Source: Nocardioides lianchengensis
GTDB taxonomy: Bacteria > Actinomycetota > Actinomycetes > Propionibacteriales > Nocardioidaceae
Assembly: GCF_900101465.1 (NCBI RefSeq)
Contig: NZ_FMZM01000002.1
Coordinates: forward strand, 406,136-470,135
Reading direction: 5' to 3'
Length of the DNA stretch: 64,000 nt
Every line of letters begins with the position of its first letter. The stretch's first letter is position 1. Below the pieces are notes generated by a model, which saw nothing but the letters and a program-made list of their open reading frames with translations, did no database searches and was not told where the DNA came from. A program made the translations under genes and the position numbers. Positions 31,961-39,470 of this stretch are shown here, one piece after another.

Positions 31961-33063
31961 ACGACCTCGAGCAGCGCCTGGCCCGCGAGCTGGGCTCGCT
32001 CGCCACCGACCTGGACGCCCCGCACGTCGACACCCCGGGCCTGGCCGCCGCCGGTCGTCGCGAGCGGGTACGACGCCGCTCGGTCGTCGCCGGCCTGGCC
32101 GCCGCGGCCGTGGCGGTCGTCGCCGTGCTCGGACAGACCGGGCTGCCGGGCGGCCACGACCGGGCGGTCGACCCGGCGCCGGCGCCGGCCGGTGACGCCC
32201 TGGGACGGCCGCTGGAGCTGCCCTGGTGGGGGGCCGACGACGGCCAGCTGCATCTCGGCGACGCGCAGGTCGCTGTCGACGCGACCGCGATCCTGCACGC
32301 GGGTCGGACCACGCTGGTCCGGACCGATCCGGGAGCCTGGGTGCGCGTCGACCGGGGTGGTCCCAACCCCTTGGGGGACGGCCCGGTCAGCGGGACGCCC
32401 GTCATCGGCGCGGACGGGACGGTGGCCTGGGTCGAGGGTGATCCCGAGACGGGCTGGTCGGTCGTGGTCAGCTCGGCCACCGGCGGGTCGGCGCTGTCGC
32501 TGCCGCCGGACGCGGAGGGTTCGACGGCCGTCGGCGTGCTGCCCGACGGCCGCGTGGTGCTGCGCAGCGCGGACGCGACCGAGCTCTCGACCTGGGACCC
32601 CGACGGGCAGCGGATCCGGCCGGTCACCGGCCTGAGCGCCGAGGCGCAGGTCGGCCTCATCGGCCCGCGCCCGGGGGGCCTGGTCGCACCGAGTCCCCAG
32701 ACCCTCGTCGCGGGCGAGGTCGACGACCGCAACCGGTTCCGAGCGCTCTGGGAGACCGACGGCGACGGTTCCGGAGCGTGGTCCGGCGACGGCGAGCAGT
32801 ACGCCGAGGCCGCTGCCGGTGGGATCCGGATCGCGACCCGGGCGGGAGCGACCGTCGTCCCCTTGGAGCAGGGCGACCTGCGAGTCGTCGGCTGGGAGAG
32901 CGACAGCGAGGTGGTGGTGGCGCAGTACCTCGCGGAGGACGAGGCCGTCACTGGCATCTGGCGCTGCTCGGTGGTCGAGCTCCGCTGCGCGCTCGTGGAG
33001 CCATCGCAGCCCGGCGCCGACGCCTTCGTCCCGGGCGGCCGGGTCCTGCTTCCCGGCCTCTGA
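31957..33063 (+). CDS. Single-span membrane protein, probable anti-sigma partner with beta-propeller-like exterior
   Basis: A 368-residue protein with a cytoplasmic N-terminus of about 40 residues (NDLEQRLARELGSLATDL), one membrane span (VVAGLAAAAVAVVAVLGQTG, about 43-62) and a large extracytoplasmic domain rich in short strands and W/G-D motifs (DGTVAWVEG, LPDGRVVLRSAD), like a TolB/WD-type propeller. I do not see the HxxxCxxC zinc motif of ZAS anti-sigma factors. The coupling to the sigma gene, and the architecture, make it the probable regulator, with the outer domain sensing an envelope signal. It ends one base before the convergent arginine deiminase gene. Confidence 0.75.
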   Translation: MNDLEQRLARELGSLATDLDAPHVDTPGLAAAGRRERVRRRSVVAGLAAAAVAVVAVLGQTGLPGGHDRAVDPAPAPAGDALGRPLELPWWGADDGQLHLGDAQVAVDATAILHAGRTTLVRTDPGAWVRVDRGGPNPLGDGPVSGTPVIGADGTVAWVEGDPETGWSVVVSSATGGSALSLPPDAEGSTAVGVLPDGRVVLRSADATELSTWDPDGQRIRPVTGLSAEAQVGLIGPRPGGLVAPSPQTLVAGEVDDRNRFRALWETDGDGSGAWSGDGEQYAEAAAGGIRIATRAGATVVPLEQGDLRVVGWESDSEVVVAQYLAEDEAVTGIWRCSVVELRCALVEPSQPGADAFVPGGRVLLPGL

Positions 33064-34293
33064 TCAGGCCGGCAGCGGCTCCCGCGCGACCGGGCAGCTC
33101 ATGCAGCGCGGCCCGCCGCGGCCGGAGCCGAGCTCGGAGCCGGCGATCCGGACCACCTCGATGCCGGCGTCCTCGAGGCGCGCGTTGGTCTCGTCGTTGC
33201 GCTCGTAGGCGACGGCGACCCGGGGCGCGAGGGCGAGGGTGTTGTTGCCGTCGTCCCACTGCTCGCGCTCGGCGGTGACCGGGTCCAGGCCGGTGTCGAT
33301 CTGGTGCAGGGTGTCGATCTGCATCGCCTTGGCCGCGGCGACCAGGAACGGCTCGGCGTCGGCGACCCGCAGGGTCAGCTCGGCGTCGGACTCCGCACCC
33401 TCGGCGAGCGTCACGGCGTACGCCGTCAGCGAGTCGGCGACGTTGGGGTACATCACGATCTTGTCGACGTCGACCATCGTGCAGACCGTGTCGAGGTGCA
33501 TGGTGGCGCGCTCCTGCGCGATGGGGACGGCGAGGACCGTGTGGGCCAGGTCGGCGTGGAAGACCTGGCGGGCCAGCCGCTCGACCCCGGCTGGGGTGGT
33601 CCGCTCGCCGACGCCGACCGCGATCACGCCGTCGCCGAGCAGGAGGACGTCGCCGCCCTCGACGTACTCGCTGTGCCAGCCGTGGATCTTGCGGGTGCCG
33701 CGGAAGCGCGGGTGCTCGGTGTAGATCAGCTCGGTCAGCTGGGTCTCGCGCTTGCGGGCCGGCATCGACAGCGAGGTGATCGCGACCCGGTCCTGCACCC
33801 ACACGCTGGAGTCGCGGGTGAAGAGCAGGTTGGGCAGCGGGTCGACCAGGAAGTCGTGCGGGTCGAGCAGCGAGGTCACCAGGCCGAAGCCGCCACGCAC
33901 CTCGTCGTTGCGGATGCCGGCGGTGAGGTAGTCGGTCAGCTCGGCCGGCGACGCCTCGCGCAGGAAGCGGGCGAGGTAGCCGCGCATCGTGTCACCGAGG
34001 TGCAGCCCGGAGAGGGCGGAGGTGATCGCGTGGTTGCGCGCGACCTCGCTCTCCAGGGTCTCGGTGAGCAGCTCGGTGAGGTAGAGGACCTCGACGTCGC
34101 GGTCGCGCAGGGCCTGCGCGAAGGCGTCGTGCTCCTCCTGCGCGCGGGCCACCCACGGGATCCCGTCGAAGAGGAGCTTGTCGTTGTTGCGGGGCGTCAG
34201 CCGCTTCAGCTCGTTGCCGGGACGGTGCAGCATCACCGTCTGGAGTCGGCCGACCTCGCTGCTCGCGCCGTGCTCGGCACCCGTGGACGTCAT
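33064..34293 (-). CDS. arcA: Arginine deiminase
   Basis: A 409-residue enzyme converting L-arginine to citrulline and ammonia. Diagnostic blocks are [18 protein letters not shown] (substrate loop), [22 protein letters not shown] (catalytic Glu/Asp, E-G-G-D), [11 protein letters not shown] (catalytic His), [12 protein letters not shown] and the C-terminal [11 protein letters not shown] with the nucleophilic Cys. All catalytic residues are present and length is standard. The usual partners arcB and arcC are not adjacent, so it may serve arginine catabolism or acid/nitrogen balance without the full pathway in one operon. TACGCT stands six bases before the ATG. Confidence 0.97.
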   Translation of the reverse strand: MTSTGAEHGASSEVGRLQTVMLHRPGNELKRLTPRNNDKLLFDGIPWVARAQEEHDAFAQALRDRDVEVLYLTELLTETLESEVARNHAITSALSGLHLGDTMRGYLARFLREASPAELTDYLTAGIRNDEVRGGFGLVTSLLDPHDFLVDPLPNLLFTRDSSVWVQDRVAITSLSMPARKRETQLTELIYTEHPRFRGTRKIHGWHSEYVEGGDVLLLGDGVIAVGVGERTTPAGVERLARQVFHADLAHTVLAVPIAQERATMHLDTVCTMVDVDKIVMYPNVADSLTAYAVTLAEGAESDAELTLRVADAEPFLVAAAKAMQIDTLHQIDTGLDPVTAEREQWDDGNNTLALAPRVAVAYERNDETNARLEDAGIEVVRIAGSELGSGRGGPRCMSCPVAREPLPA

Positions 34294-34323
34294 GGGAGGA
34301 GCGTAGTGCCTCCGACGGGATTG

Positions 34324-35475
34324 TCAGACAATCCGTCCGTCGTACGTCGCCCGCACCTCGGCGAGCACGTCGCCCACGGACCGCCCGAGTGCGGCCGCGG
34401 CCCGCGCGACCTCGTCGTACTCCGGCTGGGCGTTGACCACCCGGCCCTCCAGCCGGGCCACCTTCACGGACACCACCTGCCCCCCCACGACGACCTCCAC
34501 CGCGGAGCGGTCGAGGGCGTGCTTGGCGACGTCGTACGAGCGCAGCCCGATCGTCGTGGTCTCCCGGAAGACCACGTCGCGGACGACGTCGGCCCGCTCC
34601 GTCGTCACCAGCACCGACAGGGTGTGGGCGGGCCGGCCCTTCTTCATCAGGATCGGCGTCAGCCAGGCGTCGGCGGCGCCGGCGGCCAGCAGCGCGTCCA
34701 GAACGCTCGGCCAGAGCCGGGGGTCGAGGTCGTCGACGTTCGCCTCCAGGACGAGCTCCGTGTTGGCGGCGGCCGGTGAGGGCGCGCCCACCAGCAGCCG
34801 CAGCACGTTGGCGTGCCCCTCCGCGTCGCGCGCGCCCGCGCCGACGCCCACGGACGAGGTGGTCAGCAGCGGCTGCGGACCCCACGCGGTGGCCAGGGTG
34901 GTGAGCAGCGCGGCCCCGGTGGGCGTGCAGGACTCGAACGGGGCCGGCCCGGCGTACGACGGCACGCCGCGCAGCAGCTCGACGACCGCGGGCGGCGGGA
35001 CCGGCAGCGTGCCGTGCGCGGCCCGGACCGTCCCCGACCCGACCGCGACCGGCGAGACGGTCACCGAGGACGCGTCGAGGTGGTCGAAGCCCGCGCAGAC
35101 CCCGACCACGTCGGCGATCGCGTCCAGGGCGCCGACCTCGTGGAAGTGCACCTCGTCGGGGGTGGTCCCGTGCACGGTGGCCTCGGCGACGGCCAGCCGC
35201 TCGAACGCGGCCAGCGCCCGCTCGTGGCCGCCGATCAGCGCCCGCACGTCGCGCCAGGTGCGGTGGTGGTGGGACTCGGTGCCCTCCACGTGCACCCGGG
35301 TGGCCGCCAACCCGCTCCGGGTCACCGCCTCGACCCGCAGCGCGATCGGCTCGGGGGCCACGTCGTCGACGGCGGCCTGGAGGACGTCGAGCGGGACCCC
35401 CGCCCCCACCAGGGCGCCGAGCAGCATGTCGCCGCTGGCCCCCGAGGACGCGTCGATCCAGACGGCGCGGCTCAT
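34324..35475 (-). CDS. larC: Nickel-pincer cofactor synthesis protein LarC
   Basis: A 383-residue protein that inserts nickel into the pincer nucleotide cofactor of lactate racemase-type enzymes, using CTP. Recognition is from WIDASSGASGDMLLGALVGAG at the N-terminus, FHEVGALDAIADVVG (metal-binding His/Glu), ELVLEANVDDLDPR and PILMKKGRPAHTLSVL near the C-terminal domain. In some lactobacilli LarC is made by a programmed frameshift; here it is one continuous frame. Its ATG overlaps the stop of larB (ATGA), so the pair is an operon. larE and larA are not nearby. Confidence 0.95.
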   Translation of the reverse strand: MSRAVWIDASSGASGDMLLGALVGAGVPLDVLQAAVDDVAPEPIALRVEAVTRSGLAATRVHVEGTESHHHRTWRDVRALIGGHERALAAFERLAVAEATVHGTTPDEVHFHEVGALDAIADVVGVCAGFDHLDASSVTVSPVAVGSGTVRAAHGTLPVPPPAVVELLRGVPSYAGPAPFESCTPTGAALLTTLATAWGPQPLLTTSSVGVGAGARDAEGHANVLRLLVGAPSPAAANTELVLEANVDDLDPRLWPSVLDALLAAGAADAWLTPILMKKGRPAHTLSVLVTTERADVVRDVVFRETTTIGLRSYDVAKHALDRSAVEVVVGGQVVSVKVARLEGRVVNAQPEYDEVARAAAALGRSVGDVLAEVRATYDGRIV

Positions 35476-36155
35476 CGCGCGGACTGCCGCGCGACCCGGG
35501 CGGCGAAGACGCCCGCGCCGTACCCGTTGTCGATGTTGACGACCGTGACGCCCGGCGCGCAGGAGTTGAGCATCCCGAGCAGCGCGGACAGGCCGCCGAA
35601 GGAGGCGCCGTACCCGACGCTCGTCGGTACGGCGACCAGCGGGACGCCGGTCAGCCCGCCGACCACCGACGGCAGCGCGCCCTCCATGCCGGCGACGACC
35701 ACCAGGCAGTCGGCCTCCGCGAGCCGGTCGCGCACGGCCAGCAGCCGGTGCAGCCCGGCCACGCCGACGTCGTCGATCCGGTCGACCCCGCCGCCGTGCA
35801 CCCGGATGGTCAGGGCCGCCTCGGCGGCGACCGGCGCGTCGGAGGTGCCGGCGCTGACGACCGCGACCGTGCCGGTCGGGGCGGGGATCGGGCCCAGGGT
35901 GGCGGCCCGCGCGACGGGGTCCAGGACCGCGTCGGGGAGATCGCGGGCGACGACCGCGAGCGCGTCGGGCGAGAGTCGGGTGGCCAGGACGGCCCGGTCG
36001 GGGTGCCGCTCGTGCAGGGTCCGCAGGATCGCGACCACCTGGTCGGGCGTCTTGCCCTCGCCGTACACGACCTCGGGGTCGCCGGTGCGCGCCGCGCGGT
36101 CGACGTCGACCCGGGCGAAGCCGAGGTCGGCGGTACGGGGATCTGGCTCGCTCAC
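35472..36155 (-). CDS. larB: Nickel-pincer cofactor synthesis protein LarB
   Basis: A 227-residue protein that carboxylates and hydrolyses nicotinic acid adenine dinucleotide to start the pincer cofactor. Its C-terminal domain is PurE-like: VAVVSAGTSDAPVAAEA matches the PurE strand and G-x-S-D motif, and VVVAGMEGALPSVVGGL and PTSVGYGASFGGLSALLGMLNSCAPG are highly conserved in LarB. The N-terminus FARVDVDRAARTGDPEVVYGEGKTPDQV is the typical opening. The GTG start is supported by TAGATT six bases upstream. It precedes larC with a four-base overlap. Confidence 0.95.
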   Translation of the reverse strand: MSEPDPRTADLGFARVDVDRAARTGDPEVVYGEGKTPDQVVAILRTLHERHPDRAVLATRLSPDALAVVARDLPDAVLDPVARAATLGPIPAPTGTVAVVSAGTSDAPVAAEAALTIRVHGGGVDRIDDVGVAGLHRLLAVRDRLAEADCLVVVAGMEGALPSVVGGLTGVPLVAVPTSVGYGASFGGLSALLGMLNSCAPGVTVVNIDNGYGAGVFAARVARQSAR

Positions 36156-36182
36156 CCGGTGAATCTATCCGGCGTCCGGCTT

Positions 36183-36222
36183 CCGTCAGGAACGACGTCC
36201 GTCCCGTCAGGGATCCGTCAGG
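36183..36222 (+). promoter_or_regulatory. Three CCGTCAGG repeats, spacing 21 and 11
   Basis: CCGTCAGG occurs at 36183-36190, 36204-36211 and 36215-36222, all on the same strand and face (21 then 11 bases apart), ending 39 bases before the ATG at 36262. The layout is the same as upstream of kdpF (47111 to 47071, motif CCGTCAAGG). Direct repeats at 11-base spacing are the usual binding mode of OmpR-family regulators. Confidence 0.6.
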
Positions 36223-36261
36223 ACGTCACCGGCGCCCGCGCGTACGGCGCAGCATCGAGTC

Positions 36262-36603
36262 ATGACCACCTCGCAGGAACGCACCCGCTTCGCGATCGAC
36301 GACCTGGCCCGGCTCACGCAGTCGGCCCTGGCCGAGGTGGTCCGGGCGGCGGCGACGGGCGACCGCGCCGCCGCCCACCGGGTGCTCGACGGCGCGGCCG
36401 AGCGCCGGGGCGCGGTGCTGCGGGCCCGGATGGCGGTCCAGGAGGAGTGCCGCGACCAGTGGGGCACCCGCCAGCTGCCCCGGCTGGCGGGGGAGATGGA
36501 CCTGGTCGCGGAGCTCGGGCGGCTGGAGGCGCAGGTCGACCGGCTGGCCCGTCAGCTCAGCGCTGGTCCAGTCGGAGCTCCAGGCCTGCGACCTGCGTCT
36601 TGA
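36262..36603 (+). CDS. Small all-helical protein with PhoU-like features
   Basis: A 113-residue helical protein. The arrangement IDDLARLTQSALAEVVRAAATGDRAAAHRVLDGAAERR followed by WGTRQLPRLAGEMDLVAELGRLEAQVDRLARQL recalls one PhoU repeat (A-x-L-x-G-D-x2-A... R-Q-x-P... R-x-A-x-Q), but the match is by pattern only. PhoU-like proteins gate ion or phosphate transport, and the gene's repeat-containing promoter resembles the kdp promoter, so a role in ion homeostasis is a reasonable guess. Its last 47 bases overlap the convergent channel gene. CAGCAT, six bases before the ATG, is a poor -10, consistent with activator dependence. Confidence 0.75.
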   Translation: MTTSQERTRFAIDDLARLTQSALAEVVRAAATGDRAAAHRVLDGAAERRGAVLRARMAVQEECRDQWGTRQLPRLAGEMDLVAELGRLEAQVDRLARQLSAGPVGAPGLRPAS

Positions 36604-37348
36604 GGTCGGCGATGGCGGCCAGGATCGCCTCGGTCGACTCGTCCACGACCTCCTCGATCTCGTCGGTGACCTCCTCGGCCTCGCGGTCGAGCGCCTCGAC
36701 GGCGACCGCGATGAAGAGGTTGAGCACGATGTAGGCCGACGCGACGATGTAGAGGATGAAGAAGAACCAGGCGGCCGGGTAGGCCTCGACCGACGGCTTG
36801 ATGATGTTGGCCCAGTCGTCGCCGGTGGTGATGGTGAACATCGCGACCAGCGAGTCCCCCAGGGAGCCGAAGCGCTCGGGATCGGCGTCCCCGAACATCT
36901 GGGTCGCCATCACCGCCGAGATGTAGATCAGCATGCCGAGCAGCGCGCCGATCGAGGCCATGCCGGGCACGGTCTTCACCAGCGCGGCGACCACCAGCCG
37001 CATCGACCGGATCGTCGAGAGCAGGCGCAGGACGCGGAGCACCCGGAGCACCCGGAGGACGGAGTACGACCCCGCGCCCGGCGTCAGCGCGATCAGCACG
37101 ACGAACAGGTCGAAGAGGTTCCAGCCGCCCCGGAAGAACGAGCGGCCGTGGGCGTAGATCCGCAGCACGATCTCGATCACGAAGATCACCACGGTGACCC
37201 GGCCGACCGCGGTCGTGGCGTCGCCGTGCTCGGCCATCCAGGAGGGGGAGACCTCCGCGCCGATGACGGCCGCGTTGACCAGGATGACGCCGATGATGAA
37301 CCACTGGAAGCGGGCCGACTCGACGAGCTGCAGGACCCGTTCTCTCAC
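36557..37348 (-). CDS. Voltage-gated ion channel (single-domain, six-span)
   Basis: A 263-residue channel subunit of the bacterial NaChBac/NavAb class: six spans and a pore loop. The S4 voltage sensor is SVLRVLRVLRVLRLL, with Arg every third residue. The pore reads FTITTGDDWANII, with D-D-W instead of the E-S-W of NaChBac, closer to the calcium-type filter TLDDW. The C-terminal helix (DEIEEVVDESTEAILAAI...) is a coiled-coil tetramerisation tail. The start is GTG 37348; the frame continues upstream without a start codon before that in a sensible position. It converges with and overlaps the 36262 gene, and lies 14 bases downstream of pheA. Confidence 0.9.
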   Translation of the reverse strand: MRERVLQLVESARFQWFIIGVILVNAAVIGAEVSPSWMAEHGDATTAVGRVTVVIFVIEIVLRIYAHGRSFFRGGWNLFDLFVVLIALTPGAGSYSVLRVLRVLRVLRLLSTIRSMRLVVAALVKTVPGMASIGALLGMLIYISAVMATQMFGDADPERFGSLGDSLVAMFTITTGDDWANIIKPSVEAYPAAWFFFILYIVASAYIVLNLFIAVAVEALDREAEEVTDEIEEVVDESTEAILAAIADLKTQVAGLELRLDQR

Positions 37349-37362
37349 GAGCGGTGAGTCTG

Positions 37363-38202
37363 TCAGGACCGGAACGCGTCCGCCGGGTAAACCCCGAGGA
37401 TCTTCACGTCCGTCGTGAAGAACGTGAGCTCCTCGAGCGCCCGGGCCAGGCCGGCGTCGGACGGGTGGCCGTCGACCTCGGCGAGGAACTGAGTGGCGGT
37501 GAACTCGCCGCCGACCATGTAGCTCTCCAGCTTGGTCATGTTGACCCCGTTGGTCGCGAACCCGCCGAGCGCCTTGTAGAGCGCCGCCGGCAGGTTGCGG
37601 ACGTTGAAGATGAAGCTGGTGACCACCGGCCCGTTGCCGGGCGCCGCCTCGACCAGGTCGCGGCTGAGGACGACGAAGCGCGTCGTGTTGTGGTCCTCGT
37701 CCTCGACGTCCTCGGCCAGGATCTGCAGGCCGTAGATCTCCGCGGCCAGCGGCGGGCTGATCGCGGCCTGGGTCCGGTCGGCCATCTCGGCGACCTCGCG
37801 GGCCGCGCCGGCGGTGTCGCCGGAGATGATCGCCTTCAGGCCGTGCTCGCGGATGATCTTGCGGCACTGGCCCAGCGCGTGGACGTGGCTGTGCACCGTG
37901 GTGATCTCGTCGAGCGCGGCACCCGGCACCGCCATCAGGTGGAAGCGGATCCGCAGGAAGTGCTCGGCGATGATGTGCAGCCCCGAGCCGGGCAGGAAGT
38001 GGTGGATGTCGGCCACCCGGCCGGCGATCGAGTTGTCGATGGGGATCATCGCCAGGTCGGCCTCGCCGGCCTCCACGGCCGCGAAGACGTCCTCGAACGA
38101 GGCGCACGGCACGGACTCCCAGTCGGGGTAGTGCTGCACGCACACCTGGTGGGAGTTGGCGCCGGGCTCGCCCTGGTAGGCGATGCGTCGTCGTTCGGTC
38201 AC
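37363..38202 (-). CDS. pheA: Prephenate dehydratase
   Basis: A 279-residue enzyme that makes phenylpyruvate from prephenate in phenylalanine biosynthesis. IAYQGEPGANSHQVC opens the periplasmic-binding-like catalytic fold, AMIPIDNSIAGRV is its conserved core and HNTTRFVVLSRD carries the catalytic Thr-Arg-Phe. The C-terminal ACT domain (TSFIFNVRNLPAALYKALGGFATNGVNMTKLESY) binds phenylalanine for feedback inhibition and has the ESR-type region as LESY. Stand-alone, without chorismate mutase. GTG start; TAAACT six bases upstream overlaps the opposite promoter of the DUF4446 gene. Confidence 0.97.
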   Translation of the reverse strand: MTERRRIAYQGEPGANSHQVCVQHYPDWESVPCASFEDVFAAVEAGEADLAMIPIDNSIAGRVADIHHFLPGSGLHIIAEHFLRIRFHLMAVPGAALDEITTVHSHVHALGQCRKIIREHGLKAIISGDTAGAAREVAEMADRTQAAISPPLAAEIYGLQILAEDVEDEDHNTTRFVVLSRDLVEAAPGNGPVVTSFIFNVRNLPAALYKALGGFATNGVNMTKLESYMVGGEFTATQFLAEVDGHPSDAGLARALEELTFFTTDVKILGVYPADAFRS

Positions 38203-38208
38203 GGCCTG

Positions 38209-38218
38209 AGTTTAGGGT
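38209..38218. promoter_or_regulatory. Overlapping divergent -10 hexamers
   Basis: On the minus strand TAAACT (38214-38209) lies six bases before the pheA GTG. On the plus strand TAGGGT (38213-38218) lies six bases before the GTG at 38225. The two hexamers share two base pairs, so polymerase cannot occupy both at once. Confidence 0.5.
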
Positions 38219-38224
38219 CGGGGA

Positions 38225-38629
38225 GTGGTCGTCCTCGGAGTGCTCTCACTGGTCGTCGCGCTGGTCGCCCTGGCGCTGGCCCTGGTGCTGCTGCGCCAGG
38301 TCCGCAGCGGCCGTCGTACGACGTCGGCGGAGCTGCCCGAGGACGTGCACGGCCTGCGCCAGGAGGTCGCCGCGCTGCGCACCGAGGCCAAGGACGCGCT
38401 GCGCCACCTCGCGGTCGTCCGGTACGACGCGTTCGGCGACATGGGCGGCCACCTCTCCTGGTCGGTGGCCCTGCTCGACGACTCCGGGCACGGCGTGGTG
38501 CTGACCTCGATCGCCGGCCGCTCCGAGGCGCGGACCTACGCCAAGAGCATCGCCTCCTGGACCTGCGAGCAGCAGCTCTCGCCCGAGGAGCTCGAGGCGA
38601 TCGACCACGCCCGCCCGAAGCGGCGCTGA
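38225..38629 (+). CDS. DUF4446-family protein
   Basis: A 134-residue protein with one N-terminal membrane span (LGVLSLVVALVALALALVLL, residues 4-23), a heptad-like helix (LRQEVAALRTEAKDALRHL) and the DUF4446 core VVRYDAFGDMGGHLSWSVALLDDSG followed by GVVLTSIAGRSEARTYAKSI. The same order is found in Firmicutes and actinobacteria near chromosome partition or peptidoglycan genes, but no function is established. GTG start with TAGGGT six bases upstream. It is divergent from pheA and 27 bases upstream of the EI24 gene. Confidence 0.92.
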   Translation: MVVLGVLSLVVALVALALALVLLRQVRSGRRTTSAELPEDVHGLRQEVAALRTEAKDALRHLAVVRYDAFGDMGGHLSWSVALLDDSGHGVVLTSIAGRSEARTYAKSIASWTCEQQLSPEELEAIDHARPKRR

Positions 38630-38656
38630 CCCGGCACCGGCCCTAGCCTGGGGCCC

Positions 38657-39433
38657 GTGAGCGGACCGGTCGGCGTGGCGCACGGGGCGTCGTACGTCCT
38701 GCAGGGGTTCTCGATGTGGCGCCGGCGGCCGGGGCTGATGCTGCTGGGCATGGTGCCGGCGCTGATCGTGCTGGTGCTGGTGACCGCGGCGCTGGTCGCG
38801 CTGCTGCTGACCGTGGGCGACCTGGTCGCGTGGCTGACGCCGTTCGCGGACGACTGGGGCGGCGTCCGGACCCTGCTGCGGGTGGGGCTGGCGCTGCTGC
38901 TGGTCGGCGGGGCCGTGCTGCTGGCCAGCGTGACCTTCACCGGGCTGACCCTGGCGATCGGCGACCCGTTCTACGAGCGGATCTGGCGCGAGACCGAGCG
39001 GATGATCGGCGGCGAGGTCCCCGAGGGCGGCGTCGGCTTCTGGCGCTCGCTGCGCGACGCGGGCGGGCTGATGCTGGCGGGCGTCGGGATGGCCCTGGTG
39101 CTCGCGGTGATCGGCTTCCTGCCCCTGGTCGGTGCGGTGGTCGGCGCGGTGCTCGGGTTCGTGGTCTCCGCCCGGCTGCTCGCCGGCGAGCTGGTCTCGC
39201 GGCCGCTGGAGTCCCGCGGCCTCGACCGGGCGGCCCGCCAGGAGGTGCTGGCCGGCCACGGCTCGTCGGTCCTCGGCCTGGGCCTGGCCACCCAGGCGTT
39301 CTTCCTGGTCCCGTTCGGCGCCGTCGCCGTGATGCCCGCCGCCGTCGTCGGCTCCACCATGCTGGTGCGGGAGATCCTGGACGGGCGCGACGGCGGGGTA
39401 GTCCGTCACACAGGGGCTGTGACCGGCGAGTAG
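38657..39433 (+). CDS. EI24-domain (CysZ-like) membrane protein
   Basis: A 258-residue integral membrane protein of the EI24/CysZ family. GFSMWRRRPGLMLLGMVPALIVLVL opens it, ASVTFTGLTLAIGDPFYERIWRETER is the conserved cytoplasmic loop (I-G-D-P-F-Y-E), and FLPLVGAVVGAVLGFVVSARLLAGELVSRPLESRGL the C-terminal half. CysZ transports sulfate, but actinobacterial members have no proven substrate. GTG start with TAGCCT seven bases upstream. The last codons lie in the left arm of a 21-bp inverted repeat, so the C-terminal residues (DGGVVRHTGAVTGE) may be repeat-derived. Confidence 0.9.
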   Translation: MSGPVGVAHGASYVLQGFSMWRRRPGLMLLGMVPALIVLVLVTAALVALLLTVGDLVAWLTPFADDWGGVRTLLRVGLALLLVGGAVLLASVTFTGLTLAIGDPFYERIWRETERMIGGEVPEGGVGFWRSLRDAGGLMLAGVGMALVLAVIGFLPLVGAVVGAVLGFVVSARLLAGELVSRPLESRGLDRAARQEVLAGHGSSVLGLGLATQAFFLVPFGAVAVMPAAVVGSTMLVREILDGRDGGVVRHTGAVTGE

Positions 39434-39464
39434 ACCAACCATCGTGTGACGGACTACCCCGCCG
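39391..39464. terminator. Long perfect hairpin between EI24 gene and kdpE
   Basis: Arms 39391-39411 and 39444-39464 are exact complements over 21 bases, with a 32-base loop containing the EI24 stop. It separates two convergent genes and can end both transcripts; the left arm is coding. Confidence 0.7.
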
Positions 39465-39470
39465 ACCCCC

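Noticed and set aside
36183..36223. PHO box reading of the CCGTCAGG repeats
   Set aside because: The spacing is right for an OmpR-type site, but the unit does not resemble the GTTCACC word of known PHO boxes. The identical layout at kdp makes KdpE the better candidate.
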